From: a bacterium
GTDB taxonomy: Bacteria > Actinomycetota > Acidimicrobiia > Acidimicrobiales > Bin134
Reading direction: 5' to 3'
NCBI GenBank assembly: GCA_026709815.1
Contig: JAPOSH010000115.1
Span: 1-35,325 of the forward strand
DNA: 35,325 bases
Shown here piece after piece: positions 24,301 through 30,524 of this stretch. A model generated the notes under the pieces. That model saw nothing but the letters and a program-made list of their open reading frames with translations. It searched no databases and had not been told where the DNA came from. Within the stretch, counting starts at the first letter, position 1. Every line of letters begins with the position of its first letter. The position numbers and the translations under genes were made by a program.

Positions 24301-24979
24301 ACACCGGCGAGGCGCTGTCGAACCGGCTCGACGGCGCCTCGAACGGCTCGTCCTCGTCGCAGAACACGGCCACGGCGTGGTTGCGTCCCCCGATGGTGAG
24401 CATCGAGGCGTTGGAAGCCAGCGATTGGATCTGAAAGCCCAGCCCCTCCACCAAACGGCGGCCCCGGCGGCCCAAAAGCGGCAGGGCCCGGCGCGTGGCT
24501 TCGGGCCAGTCGCTCCGCTCGGGCACGCCGGCCCGGAGCTCCTGGGTGGCCAGCAGGCCCACATTGCGGAGTCCGGGAAAGGGGGACTCCAACTCCGGCA
24601 AGGCCGCCAGCAAAAAGCGGGTGGCAGCATGGTGGCTGGGCTCGCTCAGGGCCACCTCGGCCAGGCGCTCGGCCTGCGACACCTCGATGCCGTGATGCAC
24701 CACCGGCGGCTCGCCCACCGGACCGCACAGCGACACCCGCTGACCCTCGGCGGTGGGATAGAACGCCGCCAGCAGCACCGGGCTGGCCCGGCCCGCCCGC
24801 CGCTTCGACCACGCCTCGCGCAGGTGGGCGGCTCGGGGCTGGGCCGCAGCCCGAACCAGGGCCACCTCCAAGCCGTTGGGCGCCCCCTGGACGAACACCC
24901 CCGCCGGGATCAGCAACGATGGAAACCCCGCCGGCGCCGACCAGGCGATGGGATCCCGGTCTAGGAGAAAGTCGTCCAT
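21188..24979 (-). CDS. Phase-variable adenine-specific DNA methyltransferase (Eco57I/PglX-like), frame as sequenced
   Basis: From ATG 24979 the frame reads 1263 residues and stops at 21188. After a long N-terminal region (VLFRVLFVAYAEDKDLLPY, ALADQHRVEWVLLT) comes SYFTKPFAVEHLL and a SAM-binding motif I DIAMGSAHFL (from D621). The N6-adenine motif NPPW is at 872-875, then the target-recognition region. Residues ~988-1022 come from a 10-bp repeat tract (DSIRQHQTAS) and ~1171-1188 from a GACC tract (TDRP). The last ~75 residues are frameshifted relative to the family, because the conserved C-terminus lies in another frame at 20442-21338. As sequenced, the product lacks most of its target-recognition end and is probably OFF. 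It precedes the PLD-SNF2 helicase gene. The ribosome site AAGGG is 10 bases before the start. Confidence 0.88.
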   Translation of the reverse strand: MDDFLLDRDPIAWSAPAGFPSLLIPAGVFVQGAPNGLEVALVRAAAQPRAAHLREAWSKRRAGRASPVLLAAFYPTAEGQRVSLCGPVGEPPVVHHGIEVSQAERLAEVALSEPSHHAATRFLLAALPELESPFPGLRNVGLLATQELRAGVPERSDWPEATRRALPLLGRRGRRLVEGLGFQIQSLASNASMLTIGGRNHAVAVFCDEDEPFEAPSSRFDSASPVSRALALADQHRVEWVLLTRASEIRLYAARPDTGVGRKGRAETFVELNLSLVPTELAGYLHLLFSAEALADGGMLSQILERSGDFVAELAVRLRERVYHQTVPALARAVAARLGAARPARDAIDRYIAGGSQPGGELSEGELAAAYEQVMVVLFRVLFVAYAEDKDLLPYRTNGRYADHSLSRIARRLADNRREGRAGYDGRATDLWGDVNQLWDAVNHGNADWGVPAYNGGLFSADAQVSPSGAAIAEIELTNAEFGPALSAVLVDEGPEGVGPVDFRSLSVREFGTIYEGLLESKLSVAQDDLAVKAVKGKEQYVPAAEGDAVEVEAGSVYFHNRSGVRKATGSYFTKPFAVEHLLSNALEPALDDHIARLDELREAGDDAALAEAFFDFRCADIAMGSAHFLVAAVDRIEARLSGWLALHPVPAVTAELNRLRAAALGALGELADGVEIESSSLLRRQVARHCIYGVDKNRVAVELARLAIWVHTFVAGLPLSFLDHNLVCGDSLTGVGTLDEAAAAFDPQGASHKPSMFHEQVSAMLDRSWSALARLGRTSDATKREIDEAREAHLQAREDVAGARALFDLIVAHRAGRGALPERFDEASFLLRSQAEAVVGTVSAFQPVHFPAAFPEVFLRDRPGFDCLVGNPPWEQVVVQEHAWWGMHLPGIRGLPINRMNAQITRFRQTRPDLEDQFQAELELADDMRKLLRRAFPGLGSGRTDYYQAFAWANLNLCREGGRIGMVLPRTAANADGMARWRTEALKHQTASDSIRQHQTASDSIRQHQTASDSIRQHQTASLLRQMSMATVINHKGWVFEGVHNSYTVALVAVTRCFPSSPASTPSSGPSTGLTAATPSPLSPAASSIAEPSPGGGFEGDPDEPYVAIYPGPASSLANFCELVDGKPELVPVTEFTTWSATASFPELPNRAAFRVWRKMKQHPRLDAEPTDRPTDRPTDRPTDRPTILSDLEGQTAARRSQRNDRQAQVHPRWWKVRPHRELDATNDKRLFVLDGGESARSQNSTPRPTRANSSSTRAEQP
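21211..21406 (-). repeat. Three imperfect tandem copies of a ~65-bp coding segment, one in each frame
   Basis: On the minus strand, copies 2 (21340-21276) and 3 (21275-21211) are exactly 65 bp and agree at about 46 positions by hand count; copy 1 (about 21406-21341) is more diverged. Each encodes the same element but in a different frame: TWRARPLQGDLNATIDKHRF, WWKVRPHRELDATNDKRLF and RWRVRPFAELHATANKGQL. Because 65 leaves remainder two on division by three, each copy shifts the frame. Only the frame of copy 3 continues into the conserved C-terminus. Confidence 0.85.
21416..21467. repeat. Tetranucleotide tract, 13 perfect GGTC units (GACC in the coding sense)
   Basis: Thirteen uninterrupted units, followed by GG and then a mismatch. 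The tract lies inside the methyltransferase reading frame (peptide repeat TDRP). All frames through it are free of stops. A change of one unit shifts the frame, as in known phase-variable methyltransferase genes with tetranucleotide tracts. By frame arithmetic, full length requires 14 or 11 units rather than 13. Confidence 0.97.
21718..21895 (-). repeat. 92-bp-spaced imperfect duplication inside the methyltransferase gene
   Basis: One copy (about 21895-21810) encodes INHKGWVFEGVHNSYTVALV in the main frame. The next (about 21803-21718) encodes LNTKQWAFDGVDGRYSVALV in another frame. The codons for the matching tryptophans begin at 21865 and 21773, 92 bases apart, which is not a multiple of three. 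In the main frame the second copy is read as a serine/proline/alanine-rich low-complexity stretch of about 38 residues, longer than relatives would be expected to have here. Confidence 0.75.
21914..22017. repeat. 10-bp tandem repeat, 9 full TGATGCTGTC units plus partial ends
   Basis: Nine perfect units (21921-22010) are flanked by 7-base partial units on both sides, 104 bp in all. In the coding sense the unit is GACAGCATCA, and three units encode DSIRQHQTAS in every frame with no stop. As 10 is not a multiple of three, each unit gained or lost changes the frame. In the sequenced state the frame after the tract is the productive one; both alternatives hit stops soon after (about 21754 and 21681). 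Confidence 0.97.
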
Positions 24980-25155
24980 ATGCCAGCCCTTGCTGCTCCC
25001 CCGCCGCGGCGCGGCAGAGCCGAGGGTACCCAGGCTATGTCGAATACCTACGATGCAGTTAACTAGAGATAATTAGCCGGTGCCGTGGGGCGCAGGGGCG
25101 TTGGCTAGGGTGATGGATCGGTGAACGCTGATCTGCTCCTGCGAACAGCAACCCG

Positions 25156-26166
25156 ATGATCGCCCTGGCAGCAGCCGACCGGCTGGCGCAGTCGTCCGAC
25201 AACTCGATCATCGACGAGTCCCTGACCGTGTCCGACTGGGTGCAGGCCGGGATCATCGTGGCGGCCACGGTGGTGGTGGCGGTGCTGGCGGCCCGCCTGG
25301 TGCGAAGGGTGCTGGTGCATGTGGTGGGGCCGGGCTTCGCCGCGATCGTGACCGCCCGGCTGGTGGGCTACCTCCTTTTTTTGGTCGGGCTGTTCTACGC
25401 CCTCACCAGCCTGGGAGTGCGGGTGGGGCCGCTGATCGGCGCCATCGGGCTGGGCGGTTTGGTGCTGGCGCTGGCCTTGCAGAAGCTGGTGGAGAACTTC
25501 TTCTCCGGGCTGATCCTCCAAGCTCGCCGGCCCTTCAGGGTGGGCGACACGGTGCGGCTGGGCGACCACCTCGGCATCGCCACCGACATCGACTCCCGCA
25601 CCACCGTGCTGCGCGGCCTCGACGGGGCCGTGATCCGGGTGCCCAACAGCGAGGTGGCCGCTGGGCCGATCGTCAACCTCACCAGCGAGCCCCTGCGGCG
25701 CAGCGAGCTGGAGGTGGGCGTGGCCTACGACACCAACCTGCAAGCCGCCCAAGACTGCCTGATCGAAGCGCTCGGGCGGGTGGAGCGGGTGAGCGCCGAG
25801 CCGCCGGCGCAGGCGCTGTTGACCCGCTTCGGGTCGTCCAGCATCGACTTCACGCTGTACTACTGGCACGAGAGCAGCGTGCCGGCGGAGCTGGCCGCCC
25901 GCCACGACGTGATCTTGTCGGTCCACCAGGGCTTTGCCGCCGCGGGCATCACCATCGCCTTCCCGCAGGTGGTGGTGTGGCCGGGCCACGAGGAGGACGC
26001 ACAGCCCTACCAGGGCCGCTCCGGCCCCATCGCCGCAGCCCCGGCACCGGGCCCCCGGTCCGGCACACCGCCCGCCCTGGTTCGCCAGCTATCCCGGTGG
26101 CGAGTCCGACCCGGCCTCTGGCGCCGCCTCAAACCAGGCGACGAGCCCCGCCCCAGCCGCCGATGA
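25156..26166 (+). CDS. MscS-family mechanosensitive channel
   Basis: A 336-residue membrane protein. Two hydrophobic helices (VQAGIIVAATVVVAVLAA, ~28-46, and LVGYLLFLVGLFYAL, ~69-83) precede the pore helix region IGAIGLGGLVLALALQKLVE and FFSGLILQARRPFRVGDTV. This is the MscS core, followed by the cytoplasmic beta domain (VIRVPNSEVAAGPIVNL) and an arginine/proline-rich tail. Small MscS channels release solutes on hypo-osmotic shock. The ATG at 25156 lacks a ribosome site; a 12-residue upstream frame from GTG 25121 ends in an ATGA overlap with it and may couple translation. Its stop overlaps the HAD gene start. Confidence 0.92.
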   Translation: MIALAAADRLAQSSDNSIIDESLTVSDWVQAGIIVAATVVVAVLAARLVRRVLVHVVGPGFAAIVTARLVGYLLFLVGLFYALTSLGVRVGPLIGAIGLGGLVLALALQKLVENFFSGLILQARRPFRVGDTVRLGDHLGIATDIDSRTTVLRGLDGAVIRVPNSEVAAGPIVNLTSEPLRRSELEVGVAYDTNLQAAQDCLIEALGRVERVSAEPPAQALLTRFGSSSIDFTLYYWHESSVPAELAARHDVILSVHQGFAAAGITIAFPQVVVWPGHEEDAQPYQGRSGPIAAAPAPGPRSGTPPALVRQLSRWRVRPGLWRRLKPGDEPRPSRR

Positions 26167-26975
26167 TGTTGGTGGTCACCGACCTGGACCGAACGTTCTG
26201 GGGGCTGGACTGCATTGCGCCGGCCGCCCATCTGAGGGCACTGGCCGAGCTGGAGGCATCGGGGCATGTGGTGCTAGCGGCAACCGGGCGAAGGCCGCGC
26301 AATATCGCCCGGCTGCTCGACGTGAACCAGATGGAACTGCCCTCGGTCGCCCTCGACGGATCGATCGGGATGGACTTTCACACCGGGGAGCGCTTCCACC
26401 GCATCGCGTTCGACCCCGCCGCCCTGCAGGAGCTGCTGGACATCCTCGACACCCACCGCATCCGGCCCTGCCTCTACATCGACGACCGGGGCGAGCCCGG
26501 CGGCGACGTGGTGCTGCCCGAGAACCCCTCCAGCGAGCCCAGCCACTTGGAGTTCCTCGACGAAGACGTGAACCACGGCCTCAGCCCCGACGATGTGCAG
26601 TCCGACGTGCTGGAGCTGGTGTTGACCGGCCTGCCCTCAAGCCTCGCCCACGAGGCGGCAGCAGCGGTTCATTCACAGCTTCTGGGCATCGCTCGGGTCG
26701 ACGAACCCGACCCGCTCTACGGAGGAAGCAGGCTCACCGTGTCGCCCCCCGGGGTGTCCAAGGTGTCCGGCGTCGAGGCCTTCTGCCGCTGGAGGGGGCG
26801 CAACATCGACTTCGCCGCCGTCGGCGACGGCGTGAACGATCTCGAACTGCTCGAAGCGGCCTCCATCAGCATCGCCGTGGCCGGCAGCTACGCCAGCCTC
26901 ACCGCCAAAACCGACCACACCATCGGCCCCCCCGAGCAATCCGGCTGGGCCACCGTCCCCCAACTCGTGGGCTGA
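26163..26975 (+). CDS. HAD-superfamily phosphatase, Cof-type
   Basis: A 270-residue hydrolase starting at ATG 26163, overlapping the MscS stop as ATGATG. Motif I is D7-L-D9-R-T, motif II lies in VVLAATGRR, and motif IV is GDGVNDLELLEAA near the C-terminus. The long cap inserted in the middle marks a C2-capped (Cof/sucrose-phosphatase-like) HAD. The likely substrates are sugar phosphates, but this is not fixed by sequence. Translational coupling with MscS suggests joint expression. Its last ~300 bases are overlapped on the other strand by the end of the next gene's frame, which is abnormal. Confidence 0.88.
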   Translation: MMLVVTDLDRTFWGLDCIAPAAHLRALAELEASGHVVLAATGRRPRNIARLLDVNQMELPSVALDGSIGMDFHTGERFHRIAFDPAALQELLDILDTHRIRPCLYIDDRGEPGGDVVLPENPSSEPSHLEFLDEDVNHGLSPDDVQSDVLELVLTGLPSSLAHEAAAAVHSQLLGIARVDEPDPLYGGSRLTVSPPGVSKVSGVEAFCRWRGRNIDFAAVGDGVNDLELLEAASISIAVAGSYASLTAKTDHTIGPPEQSGWATVPQLVG

Positions 26976-27932
26976 GCCAGACTTCTCGCTCACCGCACCA
27001 TGCCGAAGCACCCTTGCCTGGTCTTTGACGAAGCGGGCGACGGCCATCAGGCTCACTTTGTCGGACACCTTGTAGGCCAGAACGCCGGCGGTCACGCCGA
27101 CCACCAGCGCCAGCCCAGCAGAGGCGCCGGCCGAGCCCGCCACTGCAATGGCAGCCATGCTGGCGCCGGAGGTGGCCGCGCCCTTGAAGCCGCCATCGAT
27201 CAGCTCCGCGAACTCCTCGGCGCTGCTGGCCTTGTTGTAGGCCCGGGCCATGGCCACCACCGAGACCACCATCAACAAAGGGTTGACGCTGGCGGCAGCC
27301 GAGGTACCGATGGCCGAGGCCAGCCGAGCGAATTCCTCAGTGTCGTCGTCGTTCCACCGGTAGATCACCGCCACCACGCCGATGGCGCCCCCCAGCAGAT
27401 CGGCGGCGTCGTAGGTGTTCAGCTCATAGAACCAGGCCTTGGGAATATTGAACTTCGACTCCAATGCCGCCGCCACCGAATCGAAGGTGGGCTTGTCCCA
27501 GTTGGCCAGCGGCAGGCCTCGAGGGGTGGACGCATCTCGCAGCAGCGCCTTGATCGTTCCCAGCGCCTCCTTCACCACCGCGTCGTCGGGCGACACGCCC
27601 TTCGTGGCCCGAAACGCCCCGGCGATGGTGTGGCCCCCGTCGAACAGCCGGTGATAACTGCCGCCCAGGCCAGAGCGCAGCGCCGGGTCGAGGTAGTTGG
27701 CGTCCATCGCCTTGTCGTAAACCGTCGGCGCCCCCTTCACCGCCGCCGCCACCAGCCGGTTGAGATCGCCAGACAAATCGCTCGCCGTCAGCGCCTGCGC
27801 CGCCGCCGCCACCCGCGCGGCACGCTGCTTCGCCCCATCAACCGCGGCCCGGCTCCCAACCCGAACCCTCCAAGCCGTCACCATCCCGATCCCAGCCGCG
27901 TTCGCCAACCCCCGCCGACCGCCCGCAGCCAT
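26673..27932 (-). CDS. Membrane-associated protein of unknown function with an antisense run-on tail
   Basis: From ATG 27932 the frame runs 419 residues. The credible part is the first ~310: NRLVAAAVKGAPTVYDKAMD, YHRLFDGGHTIAGAF, LPLANWDKPTFDSVAA, FYELNTYDAADLLGG, then hydrophobic/glycine-alanine segments (SVNPLLMVVSVVAMARAY; GASAGLALVVGVTAGVLAY) that could be membrane-spanning. I recognise a repeatedly seen uncharacterised type but no name. After VSEKSG the frame enters DNA that is the antisense of the HAD gene and becomes glycine/alanine-rich up to the stop at 26673. The natural stop has probably been lost. The start is uncertain; upstream in-frame residues look like noise. Confidence 0.6.
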   Translation of the reverse strand: MAAGGRRGLANAAGIGMVTAWRVRVGSRAAVDGAKQRAARVAAAAQALTASDLSGDLNRLVAAAVKGAPTVYDKAMDANYLDPALRSGLGGSYHRLFDGGHTIAGAFRATKGVSPDDAVVKEALGTIKALLRDASTPRGLPLANWDKPTFDSVAAALESKFNIPKAWFYELNTYDAADLLGGAIGVVAVIYRWNDDDTEEFARLASAIGTSAAASVNPLLMVVSVVAMARAYNKASSAEEFAELIDGGFKGAATSGASMAAIAVAGSAGASAGLALVVGVTAGVLAYKVSDKVSLMAVARFVKDQARVLRHGAVSEKSGSAHELGDGGPAGLLGGADGVVGFGGEAGVAAGHGDADGGRFEQFEIVHAVADGGEVDVAPPPAAEGLDAGHLGHPGGRHGEPASSVERVGFVDPSDAQKL

Positions 27933-28019
27933 CGCACTCTTGACGTTCGTGGCCTTCGACTTCCAGCGACCCTCCGCAGCACGCCCCGCCGAATCTCCAC
28001 CCCCCGGCCCCGCCACAGC

Positions 28020-28091
28020 CGCAAACCGTATCCGGCAAAGCTCAAAACAATCAAGAGACCGTGCCTCGCCGTAGCGGGGCGACCGCGTCAC
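28020..28091 (-). pseudogene. Possible remnant of the toxin partner of the MazE-like antitoxin
   Basis: A GTG at 28091 overlaps the antitoxin stop and reads MTRSPRYGEA. The PRYGE stretch resembles MazF/PemK toxin starts, in which RxGE is followed by a tryptophan-containing strand. Homology then ceases and the frame runs on without recognisable content. It may be the stub of a deleted toxin; the evidence is the GTGA coupling plus about nine residues. Confidence 0.3.
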
Positions 28092-28324
28092 TTGTCGCGT
28101 CGGGCGCTGAGAAATGACTCGAGGTCGCCCCATGCATCGGGAGCATCCAAAGGCACCGAGCGATAAGCCTCATATTGGCGGTTGATCTCTTCGCTGCGAC
28201 GCTGGCGGCACAGCGCAGCCAGCGCCTCATCCATGAGACGGGCATCCCGCACTCCAGGCATCGACTCTCGGGCCGAGGCAAGCAGCCGACCGTCCACCGT
28301 AGTACTTATCCTCCGTCGATTCAC
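28088..28324 (-). CDS. MazE-like antitoxin without an intact toxin
   Basis: A 78-residue protein from GTG 28324. NRRRISTTVDGRLLASARE, then DARLMDEALAALCRQRR and the acidic DAPDAWGDLESFLSARR tail match the actinobacterial MazE-type antitoxin pattern (ribbon-helix-helix head, toxin-binding tail). TACTTT seven bases before the start suggests a leaderless transcript; a longer frame from 28405 adds unlikely residues. The stop overlaps a GTG (GTGA), as if a toxin gene should follow, but no intact MazF is present. It could act as a solitary repressor or counter another toxin. Confidence 0.72.
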   Translation of the reverse strand: MNRRRISTTVDGRLLASARESMPGVRDARLMDEALAALCRQRRSEEINRQYEAYRSVPLDAPDAWGDLESFLSARRDK

Positions 28325-28444
28325 GCCGCAAAAGTAGCACGGCTTTCTACCCGAGCAAACAGACCTTTGTGCGTCGGGCATCGGGGACGGGTATTGGATC
28401 GGCAAGTGCGGGGTGGGGCTGCGGAAGCAGGCGGTGGCACACTG

Positions 28445-29338
28445 CTAGCGGATCATTTCTGCGAGAGCGTCGATGTGGTGGCGCCATTCGTCGGGGGAGA
28501 GGGCTAGGGGCACGAGCAGCACGTGTTCGAGACCGGCATCGATGTAGGGGGCCAGGGTCTCGGCGACGTGATCGAGGCTGCCGATCACCATTTCACGGTC
28601 GCCGTAGCCGTCGCCCACCACCGACCAGCGGCCGGCGCCGTCCAACGGATCGCCCAACCGCAGCTCCATGTGGATGGAGATGGTGGTTTCCCCGGGCGGG
28701 CGACCGAGCCGGTTCTGCTCGGCCCGCAGCACCGCGAGGCGCTCGGCGAACACCTCGGGCGGGGCCCAGGTGCCCATCCAGCCGTCGCAGCGGGCGGCTC
28801 GGCGCAGCGCGCCCGGCGACGAGCCCCCAACCCAGATGGGGATCGGCGCTGCGGGCTGGGGATTGATCCGCACACCGGTGAAGCTGAAGTGCTCGCTTCG
28901 ATACTCAGTCGCCCCCGACCAGGCCGCCCGCCACCCGCCCAAGTAGTCGTCCAAGCGCTGAGCCCGGCGCACCATGGCCACGCCGCAGGCCTCGAACTCC
29001 GGCGCCAGCCATCCGGCGCCCACGCCGAGAATGGTGCGGCCCGGCGCCAGCCAGTCGAGGGTGGCCCACTGCTTGGCGAACTGCATGGGGTTCCGATAGG
29101 CGGGGATCAGCACCGACGTGCCCAACCCCACCCGCTGGGTGTGAGCCGCCACCGCCGACAGCAACGGCACCGGCTCGGGGAAGAACGACGGCATCCCCGC
29201 CAAATCCACCGGAACGGCCACGTGGTCGGCAGTCCACACGTCGTCGAAGCCCGCGGCCTCGGCCTGGCAGGCAATCTCCACCAGCAGCTCCGGCGAGGCG
29301 GACCGCCCGAGCTGGGGCAGGTGGACGCCCCACCTCAC
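28445..29338 (-). CDS. LLM-class oxidoreductase, probably F420-dependent
   Basis: A 297-residue luciferase-fold protein. GTG 29338 (MRWGVHLPQLGRSASPEL) is chosen because the domain begins there and GGAG lies upstream; the longer frame from 29545 overlaps the next gene and is not coding-like. Typical parts are GFDDVWTADHVAVP, RVGLGTSVLIPAYRNP, RTILGVGAGWLAPEFEACG and PIPIWVGGSSPGALRRAA. These correspond to the cofactor-binding barrel of TIGR03619-like F420 enzymes. The cofactor is inferred from family resemblance. It lies 73 bp downstream of the DUF7064-like gene on the same strand and is probably cotranscribed. The substrate is unknown. Confidence 0.85.
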   Translation of the reverse strand: MRWGVHLPQLGRSASPELLVEIACQAEAAGFDDVWTADHVAVPVDLAGMPSFFPEPVPLLSAVAAHTQRVGLGTSVLIPAYRNPMQFAKQWATLDWLAPGRTILGVGAGWLAPEFEACGVAMVRRAQRLDDYLGGWRAAWSGATEYRSEHFSFTGVRINPQPAAPIPIWVGGSSPGALRRAARCDGWMGTWAPPEVFAERLAVLRAEQNRLGRPPGETTISIHMELRLGDPLDGAGRWSVVGDGYGDREMVIGSLDHVAETLAPYIDAGLEHVLLVPLALSPDEWRHHIDALAEMIR

Positions 29339-29411
29339 GGCACCAGTCTCCACAGGGCCGGACTCCACCACGCTGGCGCCGCCGTGGCGATGATGCCCAG
29401 ATCCATTAGCC

Positions 29412-30416
29412 CTAGTACCGATACCGGGGCCAGGGCGGGTGGATTGAGTACTCCACCACCCCGTAACCCCGCTCGCCGGTTTCCAGCACCTCGAAGTCGA
29501 AGAACGGCTCGTGGCAATCCAGCCTGACCTCGGCGTCGTTCTCATCGCGCATGAGCCCGTTGCGGGTGTGGGCGTGCTTGCGGCCGGTGCGCACCGTGAG
29601 CACCTCGCCGCCGGTGGTCTCGAAAGTCATGTCGAAGGCCATGGCGGTGCGCTGATCCTCCTCCAAGCGGGGCACGCAGGCAGCCGAGGCCAAGGCCCGG
29701 GTGCCGTCGGCATCGCCGATCCAACCCCCCACCGGGGGCGCGCCGCCGGGCAGCGGCTGCGTCGGGCTCATCCACCCGAACGAGTTCAAGTGCCGATCGG
29801 GCAGCTGCACCGAGGGCCAGAAATGGCCCCACGACTCGGCCTGGGTGCGACGGTGCCGCACATCCCAGGGGCCGGGCCGCTCGAACCGATGGGTCCAGGA
29901 GTGGTCTCGATGCGACCAGCTCTCCACCGCCCGTCGCTCCCCGGCCCGAGGGCCGCCCCTGGTCTCCAACTGGCCCCGGCAAACCAGAGCCTGCTCGTAG
30001 TGCCCGCCATAGCCCTCATAGGCCCCCAGCGGGTTGCCCCCGAAGCAGTCGTTGTAGTCGAACACGCCGAAGCGGTCCTCGAACAGCAGATCGAATCCGA
30101 AGCGGGGGGCGTCGAGCTGCCAGCGATAGCGGGAGAACGGCGCCTCCACCGAGTACGACAGCCGGCCGTCGCCCAAAGCCGAGAACGCCAATTCGGCGCC
30201 GAGCGGCTGCCGGGAGGCCCATTGCACCGCTACCCCGTCGATCACATAGAACGCGCTGGCCCGCACATAGCCGTGCGACAGGCTGGCGTGGATGTGGTTG
30301 ATGCCGTACACGTCGGCCTCCCGGTCGCACACCGAGAACCAGAAGTTGTCGCTCCACAGGGCGTCACTGCCCGGCGGCGGCGCATGCAGGTACTCATCGG
30401 AGTTGCTGAGCGGCAT
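29412..30416 (-). CDS. DUF7064/DUF7065-like (AttH/CrtC lipocalin-type) protein
   Basis: A 334-residue protein rich in beta strands, tryptophans and aromatics. Landmarks are the N-terminal WSDNFWFSVCDREADVYGI, SYSVEAPFSRYRWQLDAP, the central ESWSHRDHSWTHR and WGHFWPSVQLPD, and the C-terminal HTRNGLMRDEND. This matches actinobacterial DUF7064/7065 proteins distantly related to hydroxyneurosporene synthase/AttH, a two-lobed lipocalin-like fold that binds hydrophobic ligands. No signal peptide is seen. The pairing with an LLM oxidoreductase suggests handling of a lipid or terpenoid substrate; this is inference. The pur genes lie upstream on the same strand (108-bp gap). Confidence 0.7.
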   Translation of the reverse strand: MPLSNSDEYLHAPPPGSDALWSDNFWFSVCDREADVYGINHIHASLSHGYVRASAFYVIDGVAVQWASRQPLGAELAFSALGDGRLSYSVEAPFSRYRWQLDAPRFGFDLLFEDRFGVFDYNDCFGGNPLGAYEGYGGHYEQALVCRGQLETRGGPRAGERRAVESWSHRDHSWTHRFERPGPWDVRHRRTQAESWGHFWPSVQLPDRHLNSFGWMSPTQPLPGGAPPVGGWIGDADGTRALASAACVPRLEEDQRTAMAFDMTFETTGGEVLTVRTGRKHAHTRNGLMRDENDAEVRLDCHEPFFDFEVLETGERGYGVVEYSIHPPWPRYRY

Positions 30417-30524
30417 CAGCCACTGACAATAGGCTTTGGTCTCTCGGCGCGGGGAAACAAGCCCGAAGCAGAATCTCGCCCGTCAGGATCTCAGCCGCCC
30501 CCATCGCCGCTTGCCGCGTGCCCG

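Noticed and set aside
23768-24964. 398-codon plus-strand frame
   Set aside because: Antisense of the methyltransferase N-terminus with no recognisable domain.
28445-28866. Plus-strand frames opposite the second LLM oxidoreductase
   Set aside because: They have no motifs; the minus-strand frame has unmistakable luciferase-like signatures.
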